A DNA stretch of 64,000 bases from Geodermatophilaceae bacterium NBWT11 (GTDB taxonomy: Bacteria; Actinomycetota; Actinomycetes; Mycobacteriales; Geodermatophilaceae): assembly GCA_014218215.1 (NCBI GenBank), contig CP043652.1:372001-436000 (forward strand), read 5' to 3'. The position numbers and the translations under genes are program-made. The notes beneath the pieces are model-generated. The model saw nothing but the letters and a program-made list of their open reading frames with translations. It was not told the DNA's origin and did not search any database. How positions within the stretch are numbered: position 1 is the first letter of the stretch; each line of letters opens with the position of its first letter. This document shows, in pieces, positions 32,735 through 40,554 of this stretch.

Positions 32735-34303
32735 TCACTCGGTCTTGTAGACCTCGGCGAGCGGGTAGTTGCCCAGCGGCGTGACCTGGAAGCCCTGGAC
32801 GGCGTCGGTCATCGCGTAGGCGTAGGGCGAGTAGTAGAGGTAGGCGAGGAAGGCGCTCTCGCCGGCCTGCTCCTGGATCTGGGTGTACAGGTCCTGGCGG
32901 GTGCCCTCGTCGATCTCGCGCTGCGCCTGCTGGTTGAGCTCGATCACGGCCGGGTCGTCCCAGTAGGTGAAGGCGGAGTGCGAGCCGCCCTCGGGGTCCA
33001 CCGCGAAGGAGGTCCACTGGTCGGGGTCCGGGATGTCCATGGTCCAGGCGGAGATCGTCATGTCGAAGTCCGAGGCCAGCCGGGCCTGCTTGTTGGCGGT
33101 CGGCTCGAGCTGGCGGATCTCCATGTCGATCCCGAGCTCGGCGAGCTGGGACTGCATGATCTGGGCGACCGAGGCCTGGTTGGGGTCACCGGAGGCGATG
33201 AGCAGGCTGGTGGAGAAGCCGTCCGGGACGCTGGACTGCGCCATCTCCGCACGGGCCTCGTCCAGGTCGAAGGTCGGGCCCTCGACGCTCTCGTCGTAGT
33301 ACGGGGTGCCCGGGCTCAGCAGGGAGTTGGCCGGCTCGCCGTTGCCGTAGAGGACGGCGTCGACCATCGACTCGCGGTCGATGGCGAAGGCGATAGCCCG
33401 GCGCACGTGGACGTCCTGGAAGGGCTCCACCTGCTGGTTGAAGGCGATGTAGTCCATCCGGGTGGACGGGAACGCGGTCGCCGTGACGCCCGGGGTGGTG
33501 GACAGCGACTCGAAGCTGGACCAGTCCGGGGTGTCGTCGATGTCGATCTGGCCGCCCTGCAGCTGCAGCTTGCGGGTGTTGGCGTCCGGGACGACGGTCC
33601 AGGTCACGCTGTCCAGGTAGGGGCCGTCCTCGCCCCAGTAGGAGTCGTTGGCGGTGAGCGTCAGGTACTGCCCGCGCTGCCACTCGTCCCAGACGAAGGG
33701 GCCGGTGCCGACCGGGGCCTCGTAGAACTGCTCGGCGGTCTGGCCGTCGTAGTCGGCCGGGATGATCGCGTTGGCGAAGATCGACAGGTCGGCGATCAGC
33801 GGGGCCCAGGGGTACTTCACGGTGATCGAGACGGTCTGGTCGTCCACGGCCTCGACGGTGTCGATGGCGGCGTTGACGAAGCCCCAGCCGTCGGCGCCGG
33901 TGGCGGTGTTCTCGTCGAGGGAGAACTTCACGTCCTCGGCGGTCAGCGGGTCGCCGTTGGAGAAGGTGACGTCGTCGCGCAGCGTGATCGTGTAGGTCAG
34001 CTGGTCCTCGCTGACCTCGTAGCCGGTGGCCAGCAGCGGCTCGACGGTCGAGCCGTCCTCGCTGACGGTGAACAGCGGCTGCATCATCTGCTGCATCACG
34101 TAGATCGAGTTGTTGTCGAACGTCGTCGTCTTGTCCATCGAGATGGCGTCCGCGGCACGGGCGATGGTCAGGTCACCCCCCATGACCGGCTCGGAGCTGC
34201 CGCCGCCGGCGCTGGAGCTGTCGCTCCCGCCCCCGCAGGCGGTGAGCGCGACGGCCGCGACGACGGCGATCGCGGCGGACCTGGTTCGGGTTCTGCGTGT
34301 CAT
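32735..34303 (-). CDS. Peptide ABC transporter substrate-binding lipoprotein (SBP_bac_5)
   Basis: 522 residues. Type II signal peptide RTRTRSAAIAVVAAVALTACGGG with lipobox LTAC gives a membrane-anchored lipoprotein. A Ser/Gly-rich linker leads into the SBP_bac_5 body: GDLTIARAADAISMDKTTT, LTYTITLRDDVTFSNGDPLTAEDVKFSL (family signature), and RRAIAFAIDRESMVDAVLYGNGEPA. It captures peptides outside the cell and hands them to the DppBC permease. It is the first gene of the long operon, after a roughly 120-base leader. The specificity cannot be read from sequence, but the operon's peptidases point to D- or beta-linked peptides. Confidence 0.95.
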   Translation of the reverse strand: MTRRTRTRSAAIAVVAAVALTACGGGSDSSSAGGGSSEPVMGGDLTIARAADAISMDKTTTFDNNSIYVMQQMMQPLFTVSEDGSTVEPLLATGYEVSEDQLTYTITLRDDVTFSNGDPLTAEDVKFSLDENTATGADGWGFVNAAIDTVEAVDDQTVSITVKYPWAPLIADLSIFANAIIPADYDGQTAEQFYEAPVGTGPFVWDEWQRGQYLTLTANDSYWGEDGPYLDSVTWTVVPDANTRKLQLQGGQIDIDDTPDWSSFESLSTTPGVTATAFPSTRMDYIAFNQQVEPFQDVHVRRAIAFAIDRESMVDAVLYGNGEPANSLLSPGTPYYDESVEGPTFDLDEARAEMAQSSVPDGFSTSLLIASGDPNQASVAQIMQSQLAELGIDMEIRQLEPTANKQARLASDFDMTISAWTMDIPDPDQWTSFAVDPEGGSHSAFTYWDDPAVIELNQQAQREIDEGTRQDLYTQIQEQAGESAFLAYLYYSPYAYAMTDAVQGFQVTPLGNYPLAEVYKTE

Positions 34304-34435
34304 GACTGTCCTCGTCGATCTGCCCGCGACGCGGGTGGGTGGGAGGTGTGCCGAGAGACGTGCTGGGGGGTGCGCCGGGCCCTCCGGACGAGCTGCGGAG
34401 GGATCACCTCGGCCATCGCTCGTTCGGGTGAGGGG

Positions 34436-34464
34436 ACCGTAGCGTTCATTACAAGGACAGCCAA
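34436..34464 (-). promoter_or_regulatory. Promoter of the peptide/methylaspartate operon
   Basis: On the minus strand TTGGCT (34459-34464) and TACGGT (34436-34441) are separated by exactly 17 bases, close to the actinobacterial housekeeping -35/-10 pattern. Transcription would begin near 34429, about 125 bases before the binding-protein start. This is the only convincing promoter seen for the 17-kb operon, in a locally AT-richer stretch. Confidence 0.6.
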
Positions 34465-34476
34465 GAGGCTGCTGCT

Positions 34477-34492
34477 CGTTACGTTTGTAACG
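34477..34492. promoter_or_regulatory. Candidate RpiR-family operator
   Basis: CGTTAC-GTTT-GTAACG is a perfect 6-bp inverted repeat with a four-base spacer, 13 bases upstream of the operon's -35 box, in AT-rich DNA unlike the surroundings. A degenerate relative (GTTCATTACAAG) lies between -35 and -10. The operon encodes its own RpiR regulator, which is the obvious candidate binder; the link is inference. Confidence 0.5.
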
Positions 34493-34600
34493 TCTTGGTT
34501 GCGTCGGCCATCCGGATCGCTGACCTGCGCCTCAGCCCCCGAGCGCCCCTGGAACCGATCCCACCCGCCCCACGAACCCCACCCCTCCCGTGGCGACAAA

Positions 34601-34613
34601 CGCCCTTCTCGTC
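34601..34613. repeat. Half copy of the dispersed gene-end repeat
   Basis: CGCCCTTCTCGTC matches one arm of the palindromic elements at 2.0 and 3.3 kb but lacks the partner arm, so it cannot fold by itself. It follows the TetR stop on the minus strand by about 20 bases, the same position relative to a gene end as the full copies. It may be a decayed terminator. Confidence 0.55.
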
Positions 34614-34635
34614 AGCCCCGGGAGCCGGGCGGGCG

Positions 34636-35199
34636 TCAGTCGGTGGCGACGGCGCGCAGCTGGGCGAGGAGCTCGGTGATGACCCGGGGCAGGTCGGGGC
34701 CGGCCGGGTCGCCCGCCCACCGGTCGAAGGCCAGCCGGAAGACCGTCACGCCGGTCTCGGCGGCCAGCGTGGCAGCCGGTTCGGCGACACCGCGCTCCCC
34801 CAGCGCCCCGGCGACGGCACGGGCCAGCGCCGCCATCTTCTGCAGCTCGCGCTCGCGCAGCTCGGGGTGGGAGGTGACGACGGCGGCGCGCCGGCGGGCG
34901 TCCGCGCCGAAGGAGTCCAGCAGCAGCCCCCCGGCGTGCAGCCCGGCGGCGACCGCCGGCAACGGCGCCTCGTCCGCGGGTGCGGCGACCACCGCGGCGA
35001 CCACCAGGGCCTCGAGCTCGCCGGTGCTGTCGAAGAGCACCTCGCGCTTGTCGGCGAAGTGCCGGAAGTAGGTCCGCTCGGTCAACCCGGCCCGCTCGGC
35101 GATGTCGGCCGTCGTCGTCCGGTCGTAGCCGTGCTCGACGTAGAGCTCCATCGCAGCCTGCATGAGCCGCCCGCGCGCGTCCGGTGCCCAGCGACCCAT
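34636..35199 (-). CDS. TetR family transcriptional repressor
   Basis: 187 residues from ATG (MGRWAPDARGRLMQAA). The HTH is AAMELYVEHGYDRTTTADIAERAGLTERTYFRHFADKREVLF, classic TetR. The C-terminal ligand domain is Ala-rich with no recognised ligand. The start is supported by TAGCCT (35207-35212 on the other strand) seven bases upstream, that is, a leaderless transcript. It is divergent from an NAD-epimerase gene, and two palindromic operators lie between them, so it most likely represses both genes. Confidence 0.92.
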   Translation of the reverse strand: MGRWAPDARGRLMQAAMELYVEHGYDRTTTADIAERAGLTERTYFRHFADKREVLFDSTGELEALVVAAVVAAPADEAPLPAVAAGLHAGGLLLDSFGADARRRAAVVTSHPELRERELQKMAALARAVAGALGERGVAEPAATLAAETGVTVFRLAFDRWAGDPAGPDLPRVITELLAQLRAVATD

Positions 35200-35215
35200 G
35201 AGGGCGAGGCTACCG

Positions 35216-35264
35216 ATGACAGTGACTGACATCTGGTGCTAGCGTCCATGACAGTCACTGTCAT
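35216..35264. promoter_or_regulatory. Two TetR operators flanking the divergent promoter
   Basis: ATGACAGTCACTGTCAT (35248-35264) is a perfect 17-nt palindrome. ATGACAGTGACTGACAT (35216-35232) is a second copy with one mismatch. Centres are 32 bases apart, about three helix turns, and bracket the TAGCGT -10 box (35240-35245) of the epimerase gene. The first copy also overlaps the region just upstream of the TetR gene's -10. Binding would shut off both genes. Confidence 0.85.
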
Positions 35265-35286
35265 CCCTCGTCCGGAGGTACCTCCC

Positions 35287-36198
35287 ATGCACGTCCTCGT
35301 CACCGGCGCGTCCGGCTGGATCGGCTCCGCCGTCGTCCCCGAGCTCCTCGCCGCCGGCCACCGGGTCACCGGCCTGGCCCGGTCCGAGGCCTCCGCCCAG
35401 GCCCTCACCGCAGCCGGCGCCGCCGTGCTCACCGGGTCGCTGGACGACCTCGGAGTGCTGCGGACCGGCGCCGAGCAGGCCGACGCCGTCGTCCACCTGG
35501 CGTTCAAGCACGACCTGACGTTCAGCGGGCAGGGCGCCGCGGCCGCGGACGCCGACCGTGCCGCGGTCCAGGTGTTCATCGACGCACTGGCCGGGTCGGA
35601 CCGCCCGCTGGTCATCGCCTCCGGGGTGCTCGGGCTGACCCCGGGGCGGCTGGCCACCGAGGACGACGGCCGGGTCGTCGAGGGCGACCCGCAGGGCGTG
35701 CTGGCCCGGCACCACACCGCCCAGCTGACCCTGGAGGCCGCCGACCGCGGGGTGCGCTCGGTGGTCGTGCGGCTGTCCCCGTCGGTGCACGCCGAGGGCG
35801 ACAACGGGTTCCTGCCCGCCCTGGTCGCCGCCGCCCGGCAGAGCGGCAGCTCGGCCTACGTGGAGGACGGCGCCGCCCGCTGGCCCGCGGTGCACCGGAC
35901 CGACGCCGCCCGGCTGTTCCGGCTGGCCCTGGAGCAGGCACCGGCCGGCTCGGTGCTGCACGCGGTCGCCGAGGAGGGCGTGCCCGTCCGCGACATCGCT
36001 GCGGCCATCGGGCGCGCCACCGGGCTGCCGGTCACCTCGATCCCGGCGGCGGACGCCGACGCCCGGTTCGGGTTCCTCGGCGGTCTGCTGTCCCTGGACA
36101 GCCCGACGTCCTCGGCCCGGACGCAGGAGCTGCTCGGCTGGACGCCGACCCACCCCACGATCGTCGAGGACCTGGACGCCGGCCGCTACACCCGCTGA
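35287..36198 (+). CDS. NAD-dependent epimerase/dehydratase family (extended SDR-like) protein
   Basis: 303 residues. Dinucleotide motif VLVTGASGWIGSAVVPELLAAGHRV, then LARSEASAQAL and the Asp-rich DAVVHLAFKHD, typical of extended/atypical SDRs related to NAD(P)-binding quinone-type reductases. The classical YxxxK is replaced by an H-x-x-A region (LARHHTAQLTLE), so it belongs to the atypical group in which catalysis may be lost or different. A strong GGAGGTACC lies before the ATG. Its expression is expected to respond to the ligand of the divergent TetR repressor. Confidence 0.9.
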   Translation: MHVLVTGASGWIGSAVVPELLAAGHRVTGLARSEASAQALTAAGAAVLTGSLDDLGVLRTGAEQADAVVHLAFKHDLTFSGQGAAAADADRAAVQVFIDALAGSDRPLVIASGVLGLTPGRLATEDDGRVVEGDPQGVLARHHTAQLTLEAADRGVRSVVVRLSPSVHAEGDNGFLPALVAAARQSGSSAYVEDGAARWPAVHRTDAARLFRLALEQAPAGSVLHAVAEEGVPVRDIAAAIGRATGLPVTSIPAADADARFGFLGGLLSLDSPTSSARTQELLGWTPTHPTIVEDLDAGRYTR

Positions 36199-36214
36199 CC
36201 CCGGCCCCCGTCGA

Positions 36215-36282
36215 CGAGAGTGCAGGTGCGGTCGTCGACACGGTGCGACCCGCCGGCGCTGGCGACCGTAACTGCACTCTCG
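36215..36282. repeat. 68-nt inverted repeat (REP/MITE-like) between convergent genes
   Basis: Left arm 36215-36234 and right arm 36263-36282 are 20 nt each and complementary at 18 positions, starting CGAGAGTGCAG and ending CGGTCG, with a 28-nt spacer. It lies between the convergent stops of the epimerase and SnoaL-like genes, so it can act as a terminator. Its length and well-defined ends are more like a dispersed short element than a simple hairpin. Confidence 0.7.
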
Positions 36283-36297
36283 CCCGCGGCCGCGGCG

Positions 36298-36606
36298 TCA
36301 CGGGGCGATGTGAAGCCCCGCGATCAGCTCGCCGCGCAGCGTGAACCGGTAGGCCAGGTCGACCACGCCGCCGGGGAAGTCGCCCTCCAGGTGCTGGGTG
36401 ACCGTCCAGTGGTCGTCGTCGTCCCGGACGGCGCCGGTGAACGTCGTGGTGAACGTCCACTCCGAGGCCGAGCGGGCGAGCCAGGTGGCGACGGCGTCCC
36501 GGCCGACGTGGGTGCGTCCCTCGTCGGTGACGACGGCGTCCTCGGTGAACTGGTCGATCGCGGGGGCGGCGAGGTGGGCGGTGACGGGGGTGGGGAGTTC
36601 GGTCAT
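36298..36606 (-). CDS. SnoaL-like (NTF2-fold) domain protein
   Basis: 102 residues: an opening helix (TAHLAAPAIDQFTEDAVVTDEG), then RDAVATWLARSASEWTFTTTFTG and the beta strands VTQHLEGDFPGGVVDLAYRFTLRGELIAGLHI. This is the minimal NTF2/SnoaL cone fold. Such proteins bind small ligands or catalyse isomerase steps; no active-site claim can be made. About 80 bases separate it from the divergent MerR gene; the two could share control. Confidence 0.82.
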   Translation of the reverse strand: MTELPTPVTAHLAAPAIDQFTEDAVVTDEGRTHVGRDAVATWLARSASEWTFTTTFTGAVRDDDDHWTVTQHLEGDFPGGVVDLAYRFTLRGELIAGLHIAP

Positions 36607-36689
36607 GCGGCCACCGTGCGGGCTCCCCCCACGACCGGGTCAACACGCTGGTGTCTCCCCCGGGGAGAGGGTGCAGAGTCGGCGGCGTG

Positions 36690-37479
36690 ATGGGCATCGG
36701 GGAGTTCGCGGGCGTGACGCACCTGAGCATCCGGACGCTGCGCCGGTACCACGACGCAGGCCTGCTCGAGCCCGCCCGCGTCGACCCCGTGACGGGCTAC
36801 CGCTCCTACTCCCCCGAGCAGGTCCCCACCGCGCAGGTCATCCACCAGCTGCGCGCACTGGACCTGCCGCTGGACGACGTCCGGGCGGTGCTGACCTCAC
36901 CCGACCCGGCCGGTGCGGGCCGCCCGGGTGGCCGAGCACCTGGACCGGCTGCAGGCCCAGCTCGCCCGGACGACGGCCGCGGTCGCCTCGCTGCAGCGCC
37001 TGCTGGACCCGGGCCCGGTGGAGGTGGAGCTGCGCTCGGTGCCGGCGACGACGGTGGCCGCGGTCGCCGACGACGTCGACCTGGCCGACGTGCTGGTGTT
37101 CTACGCCGGGGCGATGGCCGAGTTGGACGCCGCCGTCCCCGCACCCGCCGGACCGCCTGGGGTGCTGGTGGACGACGCGATGTTCACCGTCGGACGCGGG
37201 CAGCTCGTGGTGCACGTGCCCGCCGACCGCGCGCCGACGACCGGTCGGGTGCGGCCCCGGGAGGTGCCGGCGGCCGACCTCGCCGTCCGCACGCACGTCG
37301 GTGACCACGACACCATCGACGTCACCTACGGCGAACTGGGCCGCTGGGTGGCCGAGCACGCGCTCGCCGTCGACGGCCCGGTCCGCGAGACCCACCTGGT
37401 GGGCCCACGGGACACCCCGGACGCCGCCGCCTGGCGGACCGAGATCGCCCGACCCGTCTTCCGGGTCTCGGCCGGTTAG
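36690..37479 (+). pseudogene. Frameshifted MerR-family regulator with GyrI-like effector domain
   Basis: The first frame gives a good MerR N-terminus (MGIGEFAGVTHLSIRTLRRY then HDAGLLEPARVDPVTGYRSY) and the winged helix up to AVLTSPDPA. A different frame then carries VRAARVAEHLDRLQAQLART and the C-terminal effector-binding domain (VEVELRSVPATTVAAVADD, later MFTVGRGQLVVHVPAD). The joint is GG at 36912-36913; dropping one G restores D-P-A-V-R-A-A-R-V and a 262-residue protein. Repaired, it would bind a hydrophobic or cationic drug-like ligand. Either decay or one extra base in sequencing. Confidence 0.85.
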
Positions 37480-37495
37480 GCCAGGGTGGGGCCGC

Positions 37496-38410
37496 ATGGA
37501 GCTGTTCCCCCCGATCCCCTACGCCGGCTGGTCGGACACGCTGGCCACCGTGCACCGCGTCGCCCAGGTCGTCGGCCGGGTGCGGCTGCTGGCCAGCCCA
37601 CGCCGCAACCACTGGTGGAACGTGCCCTTCCACCTGTCCGGCCGCGGCATCACCACCCGCCCGATGGGCCTGGACCCGACGTTCACCGTCGACCTCGACC
37701 TGCTCGACCACCGGCTGGACGTCAGCACGATCGAGGGACGGCGGGTGTCGTCCTCGCTGCTCGGCCGCTCCGTCGCCGACGTGCACGCGGGTCTGGTCGC
37801 CGCGCTGGCCGAGCTGGGCATCGACGTCGACATCACCGACGCGCACCCCTTCGACCTGCCCGACGCCGACCGGCCCTTCTCCGCCGACACCGAGCACGCG
37901 AGCTGGGACGCCGCTGCCGTCACCCGGTACTTCCAGGTGCTCAGCCAGGTCAACCTGGTGCTGGAGGAGTTCGCCGGCGGGTTCAGCGGCAAGACCAGCC
38001 CGGTGCACCACTTCTGGCACACCTTCGACATCGCGGTCACCCGCTTCTCCGACCGGGTGGTCGACCTGCCGGCCGCCGACCCGGTCACCCGGGAGGCCTA
38101 CTCCCGCGAGGTCGTCAGCTCGGGCTTCTGGTTCGGCGACGCCTCCTACCCCGACCCGGCCTTCTACTCCTACACCGCCCCCGAGCCCGCCGGCCTGGAG
38201 ACCGAGCCGCTGCCGGAGGGCGCGTCCTGGCTGGCCCGCGGCGGCAGCCACCTCGCCGTCCTGCCCTACGACGTCGCCCGGACCGCACCCGACCCCCGCG
38301 CCGCCGTCCTCGCCTTCTACGAGGCCGCCTACACCGCCGGCGCCACCCGGGCCGGCTGGGACGTCGCCGCCCTGGCCTGCACCGACGGCGTCACCGACCC
38401 CCTCGGCTGA
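37496..38410 (+). CDS. DUF5996 family protein
   Basis: 304 residues, soluble, full length for the DUF5996 family. The opening MELFPPIPYAGWSDTLATVH, the block RRNHWWNVPFHLSGRGITTRPM, and SPVHHFWHTFDIAVTRFSDR are the recurring sequences of the family. No function has been shown and no catalytic set is obvious, though several His/Trp-rich blocks suggest ligand binding. It follows the broken MerR gene by 17 bases in the same direction and might have been its target. Confidence 0.8.
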   Translation: MELFPPIPYAGWSDTLATVHRVAQVVGRVRLLASPRRNHWWNVPFHLSGRGITTRPMGLDPTFTVDLDLLDHRLDVSTIEGRRVSSSLLGRSVADVHAGLVAALAELGIDVDITDAHPFDLPDADRPFSADTEHASWDAAAVTRYFQVLSQVNLVLEEFAGGFSGKTSPVHHFWHTFDIAVTRFSDRVVDLPAADPVTREAYSREVVSSGFWFGDASYPDPAFYSYTAPEPAGLETEPLPEGASWLARGGSHLAVLPYDVARTAPDPRAAVLAFYEAAYTAGATRAGWDVAALACTDGVTDPLG

Positions 38411-38412
38411 GG

Positions 38413-39159
38413 TCAGTCGGTGATGGAGGCGCGGAAGCGGTAGCGGTCGCCGCGGAAGACCTGGGTGGTCCACTCCAGGGCGCGGCCCTGCTGGTTGTAG
38501 GTGAGCTGGTCGGCGACCAGCATCGGCACCTCGCCCTCGATCTCGAGCAGGGCGCGTTCCTCGGCGTCGGCGTACCGGGCCTCCACCGAGTAGTCGGCCA
38601 CCCGGGGCAGCTGGGGCGGGTCGTTGCGGCGCAGCGTCGCGTACAGCGACGCGTGGTGGAAGTCAGTGGTCGCCAGCGCCGGGCACAGCGCGAGCGGGAG
38701 CCGGTTGACCTCCAGGGCGACGACGACGTCGTCCAGGAACCGCAGCCGGCGCATGGCGAAGAGCCGGGAGCCCGGCGCGACCTGCAACCGCTCGGCCTCG
38801 ACCATCGTGGCGGCCCGGGTGCCCTGGGCGAGCACGGCGCTGCGGGCGGCCAGACCCCGCTCGGCTGCGTAGTCGGCGAACCCCTGCACGGTGTGCCCGA
38901 CGTCGTCGGCCACCGGTCCGGTGTCGACCTCGACGGTCCACCCACGGGCCGGGGAGACCGACACCAGACCACGCCCGGCGAGGTCGCCCAGCGCGCTGCG
39001 CACGGTCACCCGGCTGACCCCGTAGCGCTCGGCCAACGCCCGCTCGCTGGGCAACCGGTCGCCTGACCTGGCCCGCCCGGCGACGACGTCGGACCACAAC
39101 CGGTCGGCCGTCCAGGCCGGCAGCGACTGACCCTCGGCGAGCAGGCTCCCAAGCGGCAT
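38413..39159 (-). CDS. GntR-family regulator with UTRA domain
   Basis: 248 residues. N-terminal wHTH (LWSDVVAGRARSGDRLPSERALAERYGVSRVTVRSALGDLAGRGLV), then a UTRA effector domain (GHTVQGFADYAAERGL, later RRLRFLDDVVVALEVNRLP and the ERALLEIEGEVPMLVADQLTYNQQGRALEW block), which usually binds a sugar phosphate. It is divergent from the tagatose-type aldolase cluster. Its own start codon overlaps one of two 8-nt repeats, so self-repression is likely. This is the expected controller of the amino-sugar cluster, like AgaR/DasR-type regulators. It is three bases from the DUF5996 stop. Confidence 0.93.
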   Translation of the reverse strand: MPLGSLLAEGQSLPAWTADRLWSDVVAGRARSGDRLPSERALAERYGVSRVTVRSALGDLAGRGLVSVSPARGWTVEVDTGPVADDVGHTVQGFADYAAERGLAARSAVLAQGTRAATMVEAERLQVAPGSRLFAMRRLRFLDDVVVALEVNRLPLALCPALATTDFHHASLYATLRRNDPPQLPRVADYSVEARYADAEERALLEIEGEVPMLVADQLTYNQQGRALEWTTQVFRGDRYRFRASITD

Positions 39160-39212
39160 ACCAGTTTCATACCAGTAAGACCGTCAACGGTCCAGTGGAC
39201 CCGACCTAGCGT
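39158..39212. promoter_or_regulatory. Divergent promoter region with GntR operator repeats
   Basis: ATACCAGT occurs at 39158-39165 and 39169-39176, three bases apart in the same orientation and overlapping the regulator's start codon and its likely -10. GGTCCAGTGGACC (39189-39201) is a perfect 13-nt palindrome just upstream of the TAGCGT -10 box (39207-39212) of the aldolase-type gene. The GGTNNA/TNNACC style is typical of UTRA-domain GntR sites. Confidence 0.7.
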
Positions 39213-39219
39213 CGCTGCC

Positions 39220-40554
39220 GTGACACAGACCACCACCCGCCCGACGGCCGCCGTCCTCGACGACCTGGTGGCCGCCCAGCACGACGGCACCGCCCGGGGC
39301 ATCACCTCGGTGTGCTCCTCGCACCCGTGGGTGCTGGAGGCCGCGTTGCGCCAGGCCGCGGACGACGACACCGTCGTCCTGGTCGAGGCGACCTCGAACC
39401 AGGTCGACCAGCACGGCGGCTACACCGGCATGCGCCCGGCCGACTTCCGCGACGCCGTGCACTCCCTCGCCGACCGGTGCGGCCTGCCCCGCGAGCGGGT
39501 GCTGCTGGGCGGGGACCACCTGGGCACCAACCGGTGGCGCTCGCTGCCGGCCGCCGAGGCGATGGCGCAGGCCCGCGACCTGGTCGCCGCCTACGTGCGC
39601 GCCGGGTTCACCAAGATCCACCTGGACTGCTCCTACCCCTGCGCCGGCGACCCGACCCCGCTGACCGACGAGCTGGTGTCCGAGCGGGCCGCCGACCTGC
39701 TGGCCGTGGCCGAGGCGACGGCTGCCGAGGTCGGCGCCACCGGCGAGCTGCGCTACGTCGTCGGCACCGAGGTGCCGGTGCCCGGCGGCGCCGACCACGC
39801 CCTGCACGACCTGGTGCCCACCGACGCCGACGCCGCCCGCGCCACCCTGGCCGCACACCGGGCCGCCTTCGCCGCCCGCGGCCTGGCCGACGTCTGGCCC
39901 CAGGTGATGGGGCTGGTCGTCCAGCCGGGGGTCGAGTTCGACGCCCTGCAGGTCGTGGACTACCGCAGCGACCGCACCGCCGCCCTGCGCGAGGTGCTCG
40001 CCGACGAGCCCGGGATGGTCTTCGAGGCCCACTCCACCGACTACCAGACCGTCGAGGCGCTCACCGAGCTCGTCGCCGACCACTGGGCGGTGCTCAAGGT
40101 CGGGCCGTGGCTGACCTTCGCCATGCGCGAGGCCCTGTTCGCCCTGTCCGAGGTCGAGCGCGAGCTCGTCCCGGCCGACGAGCAGGCCCGGCTGCCCGAG
40201 GTGCTCGAGCAGGTGATGCTCGACCAGCCCGACCACTGGCGCGGCTACTACGACGGGGACGCCGCCGCCCAGCAGCTGGCCCGCCGTTACTCCTACAGCG
40301 ACCGGGCCCGCTACTACTGGCCCGACCCCCGCGTCGAGGCCGCCGCCGACGCGCTGCTGGCCAACCTGCGCCGCCACGACGTCCCGCTGCCGCTGCTGTC
40401 GGCGCACCTGCCCGTGCAGCACGCCCGCGTCCGCGCCGGCGCCCTGGACGCCGACCCGCTCGCCCTCGTCGTCGACGCCGTCCGCGACGTGCTGCGCGGC
40501 TACGCCACCGCCTGCGGCACAGCCCCCTCCACCGCCACCCGGGAGACCCGATGA
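39220..40554 (+). CDS. Class II D-tagatose-bisphosphate aldolase, non-catalytic-type subunit (GatZ/KbaZ/AgaZ family)
   Basis: 444 residues. Family hallmarks: ARGITSVCSSHPWVLEAAL near residue 26, LLGGDHLGTNRWR, AGFTKIHLDCSYPCAGD, and VFEAHSTDYQTVEALTELVADHW and PLLSAHLPVQHARVRAG near the end. In enterobacteria this protein stabilises or activates the GatY/KbaY aldolase; recent work suggests family members may have activities of their own. The GTG start follows TAGCGT by seven bases (leaderless). It begins a co-directional cluster with a SIS-domain protein, a kinase, a transporter and an aldolase. Confidence 0.92.
   Translation: MTQTTTRPTAAVLDDLVAAQHDGTARGITSVCSSHPWVLEAALRQAADDDTVVLVEATSNQVDQHGGYTGMRPADFRDAVHSLADRCGLPRERVLLGGDHLGTNRWRSLPAAEAMAQARDLVAAYVRAGFTKIHLDCSYPCAGDPTPLTDELVSERAADLLAVAEATAAEVGATGELRYVVGTEVPVPGGADHALHDLVPTDADAARATLAAHRAAFAARGLADVWPQVMGLVVQPGVEFDALQVVDYRSDRTAALREVLADEPGMVFEAHSTDYQTVEALTELVADHWAVLKVGPWLTFAMREALFALSEVERELVPADEQARLPEVLEQVMLDQPDHWRGYYDGDAAAQQLARRYSYSDRARYYWPDPRVEAAADALLANLRRHDVPLPLLSAHLPVQHARVRAGALDADPLALVVDAVRDVLRGYATACGTAPSTATRETR

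Larger units (their letters stand above)
34304..34635. other. 332-base intergenic region: operon leader, promoter and TetR gene end
   Basis: Between the binding-protein start and the TetR-family stop. From right to left it holds a half copy of the dispersed gene-end repeat, about 100 Pro/Arg-rich-looking bases without clear coding character, a 16-nt inverted repeat, a promoter, and the leader of the binding-protein mRNA. The leader contains a 38-codon open frame (34416 back to 34300) whose TGA overlaps the binding protein's ATG. No transcriptional terminator for the TetR gene is evident apart from the half repeat. Confidence 0.6.
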
